Source: Longispora sp047121295 (GTDB lineage Bacteria; Actinomycetota; Actinomycetes; Mycobacteriales; Micromonosporaceae). From it: 64,000 nucleotides of DNA. The notes under the pieces were generated by a model. That model had not been told where the DNA came from, searched no databases, and saw nothing but the letters and a program-made list of their open reading frames with translations. The DNA is taken from NCBI RefSeq assembly GCF_047121295.1, contig NZ_CP139447.1:6324001-6388000 (forward strand). The letters are read 5' to 3'. Shown one piece after another: positions 24,726 through 32,433 of the stretch; the first letter of the stretch is position 1, and every line of letters starts with the position of its first letter. The position numbers and the translations under genes are program-made.

Positions 24726-24757
24726 CGCGCGCACACCTGTCGATCGGTGTGCGCGCG
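24726..24757 (-). terminator. Rho-independent terminator
   Basis: A 12-bp perfect stem (CGCGCGCACACC) with an 8-nt loop is followed, two bases later on the minus strand, by TTTTT. It is a classic intrinsic terminator 22 bp past the stop of the 37-residue gene at 24780. Its presence supports that very small gene. Confidence 0.8.
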
Positions 24758-24779
24758 GAGTACCAAAAAAGTTTCGGGG

Positions 24780-24893
24780 TCAGGGGCGCTTTTTGCCCTT
24801 GGAGACCGCCAGAACGACGCCGATCACGGCCGCGACGACGACCACGATCGGGCAGATGATGACTGCGATGTGCCACGGCTGCAGGGCTCCCAT
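24780..24893 (-). CDS. 37-residue single-helix membrane protein, TatA-like start
   Basis: The short frame encodes MGALQPWHIAVIICPIV, then a Val-rich transmembrane helix, then KGKKRP. The first eight residues look like the N-terminus of TatA-family proteins (MGALxPWH) and the basic tail sets an N-out, C-in orientation. The amphipathic helix of real TatA is missing, so it is not a full TatA. GGAGG lies only 2 bp before ATG, which is short spacing. The intrinsic terminator right behind it supports a real transcription unit. The function is unknown. Confidence 0.6.
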   Translation of the reverse strand: MGALQPWHIAVIICPIVVVVAAVIGVVLAVSKGKKRP

Positions 24894-24945
24894 GGCCTCC
24901 AGAGTAGGGGGCGGGCGCAATACTCCGCTGTCCCGGCACCGTCCG

Positions 24946-25329
24946 TTAAGGGGTGAGGAGGGTCTTCGCCAGCCGGGGCAGGAAGAACGCCCAGCCGGCG
25001 ATGTGCGCGGTGCGCTCGTCGGCGTCGGCCGGCGTGTACGGCCCGTGGCTGAGCTCCAGCCGCTTCCCGTCCGCGTGGACGTCCACCCGGAACGCCTTGC
25101 CCTCCCCGTCCCACTGCCAGGAGAAGGCGAGATGCGCGGCCGGATCGTGTGCCAAGACCCGGCCGGTGAGCACCCGGCCGAGGTGGGCGAAGTTCACCAC
25201 GTACAGCCCGTCGGCCATGAACAGCTCGCCGCCCCACCAGGCGCGCAGCACGTCCGGGTCGGTGAACGCCGCGAGCGCGCGCTCCGCCGGCACCCCGGGC
25301 AGGTCGACTCCGGTGCGTAGCTCGCTCAT
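24946..25329 (-). CDS. SRPBCC/AHSA1-type lipid-binding-fold protein
   Basis: The product has 127 residues with an activator-of-Hsp90-like START fold: 'GVPAERALAAFTDPDVLRAWWGGELFM', 'GRVLAHDPAAHLAFSWQWDGEG' and the C-terminal helix 'ERTAHIAGWAFFLPRLAKTLL'. The ligand is unknown. The start overlaps the stop of the DUF1697 gene by 4 bp (ATGA), so they form a two-gene operon. Confidence 0.85.
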   Translation of the reverse strand: MSELRTGVDLPGVPAERALAAFTDPDVLRAWWGGELFMADGLYVVNFAHLGRVLTGRVLAHDPAAHLAFSWQWDGEGKAFRVDVHADGKRLELSHGPYTPADADERTAHIAGWAFFLPRLAKTLLTP

Positions 25330-25856
25330 GCGTCCGCCAGGGTGAGAAGTTTGGTGACCGTGTTCCAGTTCCGCGCGGTGCCGGTGACGCCGAGGCGGCG
25401 CTCCAGCAGGTCGTTGGTGAGCTTGGAGCGGCCGGATCCGTTCGCGTACCACAGGAAGGCCTCCGCGCCGTCGACCACGAACTCGTCGGGCGCGAGCGGG
25501 GCCGGGTCGAGCGTCGCGACCTTCGCGGCCGTGGGCGCGGCCGACAGGAAGTCGACGTGCACCGACTTCGGGTCGGCGACCCGGTCCGGCCACGGGCAGC
25601 GCGCGATCACGTCGGCGAGCTCGTCGCGGGTCCGGGTGAGCACGCGGACCGTGAGCCCCAGCTCCGTGGTGATGTGCTTCTCCAGCGCTCCCGCGACGTC
25701 CCCACCGGAGACGACGGCGTTGCCGCTCTGCAGCAGCGTGGTCACCTCGGTGCAGCCCAGCTCGGTGAGCGCCGCCTTCAGCCAGGCCATCGGGAGCTTG
25801 TTCGCGCCGCCGACGTTCACGGCCCGGAGCAGCAGGATCCGCCTCATGTCGATCAC
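25326..25856 (-). CDS. DUF1697 protein
   Basis: The product has 176 residues. 'LLLRAVNVGGANKLPMAWLKAALTELGCTEVTTLLQSGNAVV' is the DUF1697 N-terminal signature and 'RSKLTNDLLERRLGVTGTARNWNTVTKL' its C-terminal one. The function is unknown. The GTG at 25856 is preferred because GGGAGGG lies 4-5 bp upstream; ATG 25847 is the alternative. Only 14 bp separate this start from that of the divergent isochorismatase-like gene, so the two promoters must overlap the opposite coding regions or transcripts. Confidence 0.9.
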   Translation of the reverse strand: MIDMRRILLLRAVNVGGANKLPMAWLKAALTELGCTEVTTLLQSGNAVVSGGDVAGALEKHITTELGLTVRVLTRTRDELADVIARCPWPDRVADPKSVHVDFLSAAPTAAKVATLDPAPLAPDEFVVDGAEAFLWYANGSGRSKLTNDLLERRLGVTGTARNWNTVTKLLTLADA

Positions 25857-25870
25857 GCTACCCTCCCGGT

Positions 25871-26356
25871 ATGACAACGGGTCTCGTCCTCATCGACCTC
25901 ATGCCGCGCATCGTCGCGCTGCCCTTCGCCCCGCACACCGGCGACGAGGTGCTGCGACGCTGCCTGCGGCTCGCCGAGGCGTTCCGGGCCCAGGGCCGGC
26001 CGGTGTTCCTGGTCCGGGTCGACCGGCCGAACGTCGACGTCCAGCCCGAGGGCAGCGGGTTCGCCGAGGGCCTGGTGCGGCCCGGTGACGTGACGATCGT
26101 GAAGAACACGATCGGAGCCTTCCACGGTACGACCCTGGACGCCGACCTGAAGGCGCGCGGCGTGAGCACTGTGGTCCTCGGCGGCCTGGTCACGACCATG
26201 GGCGTGGAGTCCACGGCGCGCGCGGCGGCCGACGCCGGGTACGAGCTGGAGTTCGTCGAGGACGCGATGTCCGGGTTCGCGGCCGACGAGCACGAGCTGA
26301 CGGTGGCGCGGATCTTCCCCCGATTCGGGACCGTGACGAAGACGGCGGACTACTGA
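25871..26356 (+). CDS. Isochorismatase-fold hydrolase lacking the usual Cys
   Basis: The product has 161 residues. The cysteine-hydrolase fold is clear: Asp in LVLIDLMPR, Lys in TIVKNTIGAFHGTTLD, and the nucleophile loop 'VVLGGLVTTMGVESTARAA'. In catalytic members that loop reads TxxCVxxTA; here Gly replaces Cys, as in a large subgroup annotated as hydrolases. Thiol chemistry is therefore unlikely unless another residue substitutes. There is no ribosome site between the two divergent starts, so translation may be leaderless. Confidence 0.82.
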   Translation: MTTGLVLIDLMPRIVALPFAPHTGDEVLRRCLRLAEAFRAQGRPVFLVRVDRPNVDVQPEGSGFAEGLVRPGDVTIVKNTIGAFHGTTLDADLKARGVSTVVLGGLVTTMGVESTARAAADAGYELEFVEDAMSGFAADEHELTVARIFPRFGTVTKTADY

Positions 26357-26377
26357 CGCCGGGCCGGCCCGGGCCGG

Positions 26378-27223
26378 CTAGTTTCGGGCCCCGGACCGGG
26401 CCGCGCCGAACGACGCCGCCGTGACCAGCGCGATCCCCACCCCCTGCACGGGCCCGGGGATCTGGTGCAGCACAGCGGCCCCCACCACGAGCGCGAACGC
26501 CGGCTCCAGGCTCATCAGCGTGCCGAACGCCCCCGTGGTCAGCCGGCGCAGGGCGAGCAGTTCCAGCGTGTACGGCAGCACGGGCAGCAGCAGCGCCAGG
26601 GCCAGCCCGGTGAGGACCAGTTCCAGGTCCAGGTGCGGCCACGCGGCCGGCGCGCCGAAGAACGCGGCGGCCACGGCGGCGGCCGGCATGGACACGGCCA
26701 GCCCCTGCAGCCCGTGGAAGGAGTCGGCGACCCGCTGGGTGAGCAGGATGTAGGAGCCCCAGCAGGCGGCGGCGCCGAGCGCGTACCCGATCCCGACCAG
26801 GTCCGCCGATCCCTGCCAGGGCTGGGTGACGAGCAGGACGCCGCCGAACGCCAGTACCGGCCAGGCCCGGTTGCCGGGGCGGAGCAGTCCGACGGCGAGC
26901 GGGCCGAGGAACTCCACGGCGACGGCGGTGGCCAGCGGCAGCCGGGCGATGGCCTCGAAGAACAGCAGGGTGGTGCCGGCGCTGACGAGGCCGAGCAGGA
27001 CGGCCGTACCGACGTCGGCGGCCCGCATCCGCCACACCTTCGGCCGGGCGATCACCACGAAGACGACGGCCGCCCAGGACAGGCGCAGCCAGGAGGTGCC
27101 GGCCGGTCCGATCGTGGCGAACAGCGACGTGGACACCGCCGCCCCGAACTGGATGATCGCCATCGAGGCGAGGGCGAAGCCGACGGCGGGGCCCCGGGTG
27201 GCGGTGGCGGTAGCGGAGGTCAT
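26378..27223 (-). CDS. EamA/RhtA-type DMT-family exporter
   Basis: The product has about 281 residues and ten transmembrane helices in two EamA repeats. Markers are 'GPAGTSWLRLSWAAVVFVVIARP', 'FEAIARLPLATAVAVEFLGPLAVGLL' and 'LMSLEPAFALVVGAAVLHQ', closest in pattern to RhtA (threonine/homoserine exporter). The export substrate is inferred only. It is divergent from a LysR regulator 83 bp away, which probably controls it. I chose ATG 27223, since the upstream in-frame codons belong to the regulatory region. Confidence 0.88.
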   Translation of the reverse strand: MTSATATATRGPAVGFALASMAIIQFGAAVSTSLFATIGPAGTSWLRLSWAAVVFVVIARPKVWRMRAADVGTAVLLGLVSAGTTLLFFEAIARLPLATAVAVEFLGPLAVGLLRPGNRAWPVLAFGGVLLVTQPWQGSADLVGIGYALGAAACWGSYILLTQRVADSFHGLQGLAVSMPAAAVAAAFFGAPAAWPHLDLELVLTGLALALLLPVLPYTLELLALRRLTTGAFGTLMSLEPAFALVVGAAVLHQIPGPVQGVGIALVTAASFGAARSGARN

Positions 27224-27306
27224 GTCCCCATCGCACCCGACCGGACCATCCATGTCTATCGCAGGATCATGGACTTACCGTGCGGGAATGGTGGACAATA
27301 GTGCCC

Positions 27307-28182
27307 ATGGACACCCATCGACTCCGGGTCCTCGTCGAGCTGCACCGCCGGGGCACGATGCGGGCGGTCGCCGAGGCCACCGGGTACGGCACGTCCACGG
27401 TCTCCATGCACCTGGCGACCCTGGAGCGGGAGGTGGGCGCGATCCTGCTCGAACGTACCGGGCGGACCGTGCGGTTCACCCCCGCCGGACGGCGGCTCGT
27501 GGAGCACGCCGAGGGCATCCTGGCCGCGATCGACGCCGCGCACGCCGCGCTGGGCCCCGACGGGCCGCCGAGCGGGGTGCTGCGGGTCGCGGCGTACACG
27601 AGCGCGTTGTCCGGGTTCGTGCTGCCCGTGGTGCGCCCGCTGGCCACCAGCCACCCGGACCTGCGGGTCGAGTTGCAGGAACGCGAACCCCCGGAGGTGG
27701 CGGCCCTGCTCGCCGACGACGAGATCGACCTGGGCTTCGTCTACGACTACAACCTGGTGCCGCACCTGGCGGAGGTCGAGGCGGCGCGGTACATCTGCTC
27801 GACGCCGATGCTGCTCGCCGTCCCGGCCGGCCCCGTGCCGACCCGGCTGGCGGACCTGGCCGGCGAGCCGTGGGTGGTCAACTCCCGCAGCGAGGACGAC
27901 ACGGCGCTGGCCGAGCGGTGCTGCGCGCTGGCCGGGTTCGCGCCCCGGGTCACGCACCGGGCCGACAGCCTGGACCTGGTGCTGGACATCGTGGCCGCCG
28001 GGCTGGGCGTGGCCCTGGTCCCCGACTTCCTCGCGCCCCGCGCCGAGGTGACGCTGACCGCGATCCCCGGCGTGGACGCGCGGCGCCGGATGTACGCGAT
28101 CACCCGGCCGGGGCGGCAGGCGTGGCCGGCGGCGGCGCTGCTGACCCGGCTGGTGACCGAGTACTCCCGGAGCAACCCGTGA
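27307..28182 (+). CDS. LysR-family transcriptional regulator
   Basis: The product has 291 residues. The winged HTH is 'RLRVLVELHRRGTMRAVAEATGYGTSTVSMHLATLEREVG', followed by the linker helix and a periplasmic-binding-type ligand domain ('LRVAAYTSALSGFVLPVVRPLA', 'IDLGFVYDYNLVP', 'LDIVAAGLGVALVPDF'). It likely regulates the divergent exporter, sensing a related amino acid or metabolite. The next gene overlaps its stop by 4 bp. Confidence 0.9.
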   Translation: MDTHRLRVLVELHRRGTMRAVAEATGYGTSTVSMHLATLEREVGAILLERTGRTVRFTPAGRRLVEHAEGILAAIDAAHAALGPDGPPSGVLRVAAYTSALSGFVLPVVRPLATSHPDLRVELQEREPPEVAALLADDEIDLGFVYDYNLVPHLAEVEAARYICSTPMLLAVPAGPVPTRLADLAGEPWVVNSRSEDDTALAERCCALAGFAPRVTHRADSLDLVLDIVAAGLGVALVPDFLAPRAEVTLTAIPGVDARRRMYAITRPGRQAWPAAALLTRLVTEYSRSNP

Positions 28183-28811
28183 GGCCCGGGCTCGTCGCGT
28201 TCGATCTGGACGGCACGCTCACCCGGGGCCCGAGCTGCCTGGAGAGCATCGCCGCCGCGAACGGCTTCGCCGACCGGATGGCCGTCTGGGAGACCTCGCG
28301 GACCGAGGCGGAGATCCGCGCGGCCCGGGTCGGCGTGTGGCCGATCCTGACCGGCCTGCCCCCGGACCGGATCACCGGCCCGCTCGCGGACATCCCGCTC
28401 GCCCCGGGCGTGTTCGAGGGGCTCGCGGCGTTGCGCGCGGCCGGCGTACCCGTCGTGATCGTGTCCTTGACCTTCACCCTGACTGTGTCGTGGTTCGCGG
28501 AGCGGTTCGGGATCGTCGACTTCATCGGCACCCGGCCGCACGGGCGCGGCTTCCGGCACGTGTTCCCGTGGACGAAGCCGGTGCTGCTGGCCGAGTTCGC
28601 CGCCAGGAACAAGGTCGCGATGGCCGATGTGGTCGCGGTCGGCGACAGCGTGGGCGACGTGCCGATGCTCCGCGCGGTCGGCCGGTCGGTGTTCGTCGGC
28701 CCCGCGCTGCCGGCCGGGCTCGCGCCGACCTGGCACCTGCCGGGGGCGTCGATCGCCACGATCACGGCCCTGCTGTTGAAAGACCATCAGACGGTTACGA
28801 GTGGCCCCTGA
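28179..28811 (+). CDS. HAD-family phosphatase (SerB-like)
   Basis: The product has 210 residues. Motif I is VAFDLDGTLT, motif II is in 'VIVSLTFTLTVSWFAERFG', and motif IV is 'VVAVGDSVGDVPML'. The cap insert 'FADRMAVWETSRTEAEIRAARVGVW' fits phosphoserine-phosphatase-like HAD-IB enzymes; the substrate is uncertain. The GTG start overlaps the LysR stop (GTGA). The last ~11 residues (KDHQTVTSGP) and the stop lie inside dispersed repeat copy 6, so the repeat has probably replaced the original end. Confidence 0.85.
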   Translation: MRPGLVAFDLDGTLTRGPSCLESIAAANGFADRMAVWETSRTEAEIRAARVGVWPILTGLPPDRITGPLADIPLAPGVFEGLAALRAAGVPVVIVSLTFTLTVSWFAERFGIVDFIGTRPHGRGFRHVFPWTKPVLLAEFAARNKVAMADVVAVGDSVGDVPMLRAVGRSVFVGPALPAGLAPTWHLPGASIATITALLLKDHQTVTSGP

Positions 28812-28826
28812 CCCGGGTCCCGGCGG
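28779..28826 (+). repeat. Dispersed intergenic repeat, copy 6
   Basis: AAAGACCATCAGAC, GGTTACGAGTGG, CCCCTGACCCGGG, TCCCGGCGG. This is the most diverged copy. It overlaps the 3' end of the HAD phosphatase gene and contains its TGA. Confidence 0.7.
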
Positions 28827-28830
28827 CGGA

Positions 28831-28878
28831 TCCGGGGGGTCGTCGCCCTCCGCCCCCGAAGGGCGACGACCCCCCGGA
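28831..28878. terminator. Bidirectional hairpin terminator
   Basis: A perfect 19-bp stem (starting TCCGGGGGGTCGTCG) with a 10-nt loop lies between the convergent HAD and fucosidase-like genes, directly after repeat copy 6. Confidence 0.75.
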
Positions 28879-28880
28879 GG

Positions 28881-31034
28881 CTATGCCGGCCCCACGTCGG
28901 CGTAGTCGAGGTTGGGTCCCCCGTTGGCCGTCGTCGCGACCGCCTCGACCGTGTTCGCCCCCGCCTGGAGGGTCACGGTGAGCGACGTGCCGGCCCAGGT
29001 GTCCCAGTTCGCCGTCGGCCCGAACGCGCGCCCCGCCGCGACCACGGTCCCGTTCACCCGCAGGTCCATGGGCCGGTTCACGGCGGTCCCGTTGGCGTAC
29101 CGCAGCGTGAGCGTCGCGGGCCCCGCCGCCGTCGCGTTCACGGTGAACCGCACGGCGCTGCCGACCACGTTGTCGTAGTTGACGAAGCCGGTGCCGGAGT
29201 ACCCGGCGTGGTTGGCCTCCACGGCGCCCTGGGTGACGGCGGCGTTCTCGGCCTCGTAGCGGGCCGGGCCGCCACCCGGGTAGTCCGAGCCGACCCACGC
29301 CTCGTCGATCCGCAGCCGCTTGTACCGGGTGGTGTCGGTGGACGCCGCGTGCGTGTTCAGCACCTCCAGCCGGATGTGCCGGGTCGTCGTGGCCGGCAGG
29401 TCGATGAACCGCACGCCCCGCTGGCTCGGCAGGGTGCCGGTCTTCACCGGGGAGCCCCAGGTGCTGCCGTTGGTGGAGTAGTACACCCGGTAGTCCTTGA
29501 TCCGGGCGGACTGTTCGGTGCCGGAGCGGGCGTAGCTGACGGAGTCCTCGCGCTGGTTGATCCCGAGGTAGCGCACCTGCTTCGCCGACCCGAGGTCGAA
29601 GTTCAGCGACACGGGCGTGGTCTGGGCGCTGTCCCAGTAGGTGTGGTAGTCGCCGTCCCCGGCAGCGGCGGCGCCATGCCCGGCCGTCGCGGCGCCCGCC
29701 GACAGCGTGACCCCGGACAGGATGCCCTGCCGGCCGGCGGTCGCGACCTTGAAGACGGTGTCGTAGGGGTCCCAGCCGGACAACCCCGACAGCGTCAGGG
29801 TGCCGCCGCCCTGGCTGAAGGGGACCGGGGCGCCGGTCCGGAGGTTGGTGACGGCGGAGATCCGGTAGCCGTTGTCCCTGATCCTCAGCGTCGCGGTGCC
29901 CGGCTTCGTCAGCACGTGGACGTAGTGCAGGTCGGGGTTGGTCCGGCTGACCGTGGTCACCCCGTGCGCGCCGTCGTTCCAGAAGCCCGGTTGCAGGCCG
30001 CCGTGGTCGTAGCCGCCGCCCTCGGTGCCGCCGATCGACTCCCAGATCCCGTCGAGGTAGGTGTTGGCGAAGTTGTTGAACGCGACCTGGTTGGCGGGGA
30101 ACTTCCCGTTCACCATCGCGGTCTCGGCCATCAGGGACTTGATCGACGAGCCGGTGTTCGTGATCAGGCGCCCGAGGGTGAGCGGGTAGTCGACGGCCGA
30201 GTCGGTGCCGCCGTACCACCACGCGCCGGTCGACGGCAGCTTGAAGTCGGCCTCGATCAGCCGGGGCGCGGCGGTGTACACGGCCTGCGGGTAGTCGTAG
30301 GCCGGGGTCATGCCGGTCTTCTGCTCGTTGCTGATCATGTCCATGATCGGCGTGTCCTCGTTGTTGTTGCTCAACGTGAAGCTCGGCCGGTCGGTGCGGA
30401 TCCTCTGGTACAGCCCGTGGCTCTCCCAGTAGGCGTTGTCGTTGTCGATCCAGAAGCCCGACAGGTTCGGGTACCTCTGCATCACCTCGACGAAGTTGTC
30501 CTGGCTGAACTCGCCGAACCCGTCCCGTTGGGTCAGGTCGACAGCGCGGCCCTTGTAGCTGGAGTATCCGGCGGAGTCCAGCCACTCGTGGCCGCCCTCG
30601 TCGTGCCACTGTGGATCGTCGGTCATGTACAGCACGACCTTGAGCCCGCCGGCGTTCGCGGCCGTGATCAGCTCGCCGAGGAAGTCCCGCTTCGTGCTGC
30701 AGCTCCCGGGAATGGCCGAGGGCCACGGCCGGGCGTACCCGAGCCGGCTGTGGAACGTCGCGAGCACGATGTACTGCGCGTGCAGCTTCTTCGCCTCGCT
30801 GACCCAGTAGCCCGGGGTCCAGCCGCCGGACGTGACCGCGTTCTCCCAGGCGGCGCAGCTCGTGTACCCCGGGGAGGTGCGCATCCCCCAGTGCAGGAAC
30901 AGCCCGCCGGTCGCGTCCCGCAGGTACGCCTGCCGGGGGTGTTCCACCTCGGCCGCCGCCGGGGGCGCGCCGAGCGCGACGAGGAGGAGGGCGGCGAGGA
31001 CGGCGATCAGGCCGCCGTTGCGGAACAGGCGCAT
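28881..31034 (-). CDS. Secreted alpha-L-fucosidase-like enzyme with CBMs
   Basis: The product has 717 residues. A Sec signal peptide (LIAVLAALLLVALGAPPAAA) is followed by a GH29-type TIM barrel at ~30-390: 'GLFLHWGMRTSPG', 'AQYIVLATFHSRLG' and 'SGFWIDNDNAYWE', the last likely bearing the nucleophile Asp. Next comes an F5/8-type C (discoidin) domain at ~440-590 ('YWDSAQTTPVSLNFDLGSAKQVRYLGI', 'YRVYYSTNGSTWG'). A CBM35/6-like module closes it ('ARYEAENAAVTQGAV', 'LRYANGTAVNRPMDLRVNG'). It acts outside the cell on fucose-containing or related glycans. The barrel is divergent from characterised fucosidases, so the exact sugar is uncertain. ATG 31034 begins the signal peptide. Confidence 0.82.
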   Translation of the reverse strand: MRLFRNGGLIAVLAALLLVALGAPPAAAEVEHPRQAYLRDATGGLFLHWGMRTSPGYTSCAAWENAVTSGGWTPGYWVSEAKKLHAQYIVLATFHSRLGYARPWPSAIPGSCSTKRDFLGELITAANAGGLKVVLYMTDDPQWHDEGGHEWLDSAGYSSYKGRAVDLTQRDGFGEFSQDNFVEVMQRYPNLSGFWIDNDNAYWESHGLYQRIRTDRPSFTLSNNNEDTPIMDMISNEQKTGMTPAYDYPQAVYTAAPRLIEADFKLPSTGAWWYGGTDSAVDYPLTLGRLITNTGSSIKSLMAETAMVNGKFPANQVAFNNFANTYLDGIWESIGGTEGGGYDHGGLQPGFWNDGAHGVTTVSRTNPDLHYVHVLTKPGTATLRIRDNGYRISAVTNLRTGAPVPFSQGGGTLTLSGLSGWDPYDTVFKVATAGRQGILSGVTLSAGAATAGHGAAAAGDGDYHTYWDSAQTTPVSLNFDLGSAKQVRYLGINQREDSVSYARSGTEQSARIKDYRVYYSTNGSTWGSPVKTGTLPSQRGVRFIDLPATTTRHIRLEVLNTHAASTDTTRYKRLRIDEAWVGSDYPGGGPARYEAENAAVTQGAVEANHAGYSGTGFVNYDNVVGSAVRFTVNATAAGPATLTLRYANGTAVNRPMDLRVNGTVVAAGRAFGPTANWDTWAGTSLTVTLQAGANTVEAVATTANGGPNLDYADVGPA

Positions 31035-31179
31035 ATCCGTGGCTCCATCCGGGTCTGGGCATCCCGAAAACGAACAGGAAACCTCACTGACCAACACGAC
31101 GAAACATAGAAAGGCCCTTGTGGAGAGTCAAGGGGCCCCACCGCCCACCGGAAAGCCCGATTCGTTCCCGCGGGCGGGC

Positions 31180-31310
31180 GGCTGGGGCCGGGCCGGCCTG
31201 GCAGGCCGGGTCTTGGCCTGGCTGGCCCGGATGGCCTGGTTGGCGCAGATGGCCTGGTTGGCCCGGGGTCCGGGTGGGCCGGCTGGACCGGTCGGCCTGG
31301 CTGGCCCGCA
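31180..31310. repeat. GC-rich imperfect tandem repeat tract
   Basis: Two near-perfect 18-bp units (ATGGCCTGGTTGGCGCAG and ATGGCCTGGTTGGCCCGG, 31231-31266) sit within a longer run of GGCCTGGCTGGCCCGG-like pieces. The tract lies between the divergent fucosidase-like and membrane-protein genes. No function is evident; slippage expansion is the likely origin. Confidence 0.7.
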
Positions 31311-31342
31311 CTACAGTGTGGCCGGACGAGAGGACGGGGCGG

Positions 31343-31855
31343 ATGCGGGAACTGCGCACGAACGGCTGGACCATGGGGATCGTCGTCTGCGGCCTCGCGG
31401 CGGTGGTCATCGCCGCGATCCTCGTGCTGCCCACCCTGTGGCCCGACCCGCCGCGCGGGCTCGCCGGCCTCGACACCACCGTGACGGCCTACCGGACGGA
31501 CTCCCCGGAGTGGCAACGGTTCGCGGCCAGCTACGGGTTGATGGGCGGCGCACCGCTGACCACGCCCGAGAGCGACGTCGTGGTCGTCACCCTGGTCTGG
31601 GGCAAGGACGGCAGGCACTCCGTGCGGCCGGCCATGGACTCGTGCGACCGCCCCTACAGCCTGCCGGTCCCGCCCGGATGGCAGCGGCGGGGATTCGCGA
31701 CCACGGGTGACGCGCGGGAGACCGCCACGACGGCGGACCGGATCGACCTGGCGCTGGGCGGGTACCCGAAAGGCGCCCGGGCGCACGTCGTGTTCGGCGT
31801 GCCCCCGGGCACCGCGATCCCCACACCCACGGCCCCGTCGACCGTCCGCTGCTAA
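31343..31855 (+). CDS. Membrane-anchored protein of unknown function
   Basis: The product has 170 residues: a short cytoplasmic start, one transmembrane helix (MGIVVCGLAAVVIAAILVL, about 11-30) and an extracytoplasmic domain with 'FAASYGLMGGAPLTTPESDVVVVTLVWG' and a Cys pair. I do not recognise a family. ATG 31343 follows GAGAGGA. The open frame upstream is only translated tandem repeat (Trp-Pro-Gly-rich) and was excluded. Confidence 0.6.
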   Translation: MRELRTNGWTMGIVVCGLAAVVIAAILVLPTLWPDPPRGLAGLDTTVTAYRTDSPEWQRFAASYGLMGGAPLTTPESDVVVVTLVWGKDGRHSVRPAMDSCDRPYSLPVPPGWQRRGFATTGDARETATTADRIDLALGGYPKGARAHVVFGVPPGTAIPTPTAPSTVRC

Positions 31856-31877
31856 CCCGCACGAAACCGCTTCGGCG

Positions 31878-32423
31878 TCAGCGGCCCGCCGGCTCGTCGT
31901 GCCAGTCCGGGACTGTCACGGTGCCGGCGAGCCAGTCCCGGCGCAGGATCGCGTACCCGATCGAGTCGTGCAGCGTGCCGTCCGCTCCCGGCCACGCGTC
32001 GCGGTAGTGGGCCTCCTTGACGTAGCCGCAGCGGGGGAACACCCGGCGCATCGCGCTGTTGTCCCGCCGGGTGGTGCCCTCGATCCGGCGCACGTGCGGA
32101 AACTCACCGAACAGGTGCCCGGTCAGCCAGTCCACGGCCAGCCCGCCGATCCCCCGGCCCCGGTGCGCGGCCCGGACCCGCAGGTCGAACAGCGGCGTGT
32201 CGTCGGTCAGGTCCATCAACCGGACCAGCCCGACGATGTCCTCGCCCTCGACGATCCAGAACGTCCGGGCCTCGGTGTTGTCGTAGTAGCCCTCGGCGGC
32301 GCGCCGCCGGACGGCGCCCCCGTCGACCACGGGCTGGACATGGAAGGGCCAGGGCTCCCCGGTGAGGAACGCGACCAGGGCGTCGACCTCGGTGGACACG
32401 AACCGTCGGTACTGGAGTTCCAC
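31878..32423 (-). CDS. GNAT-family acetyltransferase (RimJ/RimL-like)
   Basis: The product has 181 residues. Motif A is 'FDLRVRAAHRGRGIGGLAVDWLTGHLF', with the acetyl-CoA loop HRGRGIGG. The following 'VRRIEGTTRRDNSAMRRVFPRCGYVKEAHYRDAW' is typical of RimJ/RimL-type enzymes that modify protein N-termini or small amines. The substrate is unknown. It is convergent with the preceding gene and 10 bp from the alpha-galactosidase stop. Confidence 0.87.
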   Translation of the reverse strand: MELQYRRFVSTEVDALVAFLTGEPWPFHVQPVVDGGAVRRRAAEGYYDNTEARTFWIVEGEDIVGLVRLMDLTDDTPLFDLRVRAAHRGRGIGGLAVDWLTGHLFGEFPHVRRIEGTTRRDNSAMRRVFPRCGYVKEAHYRDAWPGADGTLHDSIGYAILRRDWLAGTVTVPDWHDEPAGR

Positions 32424-32433
32424 GCCCCGGACT

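Noticed and set aside
31113..31137. Hairpin upstream of the fucosidase-like gene as a riboswitch or attenuator
   Set aside because: The stem has a bulge, no alternative structure is apparent and it lies in a divergent promoter region; it is too weak to call.
31118..31342. Trp/Pro/Gly-rich N-terminal extension of the 31343 gene (collagen-like)
   Set aside because: It is merely the translation of the tandem DNA repeat and lacks a start signal.
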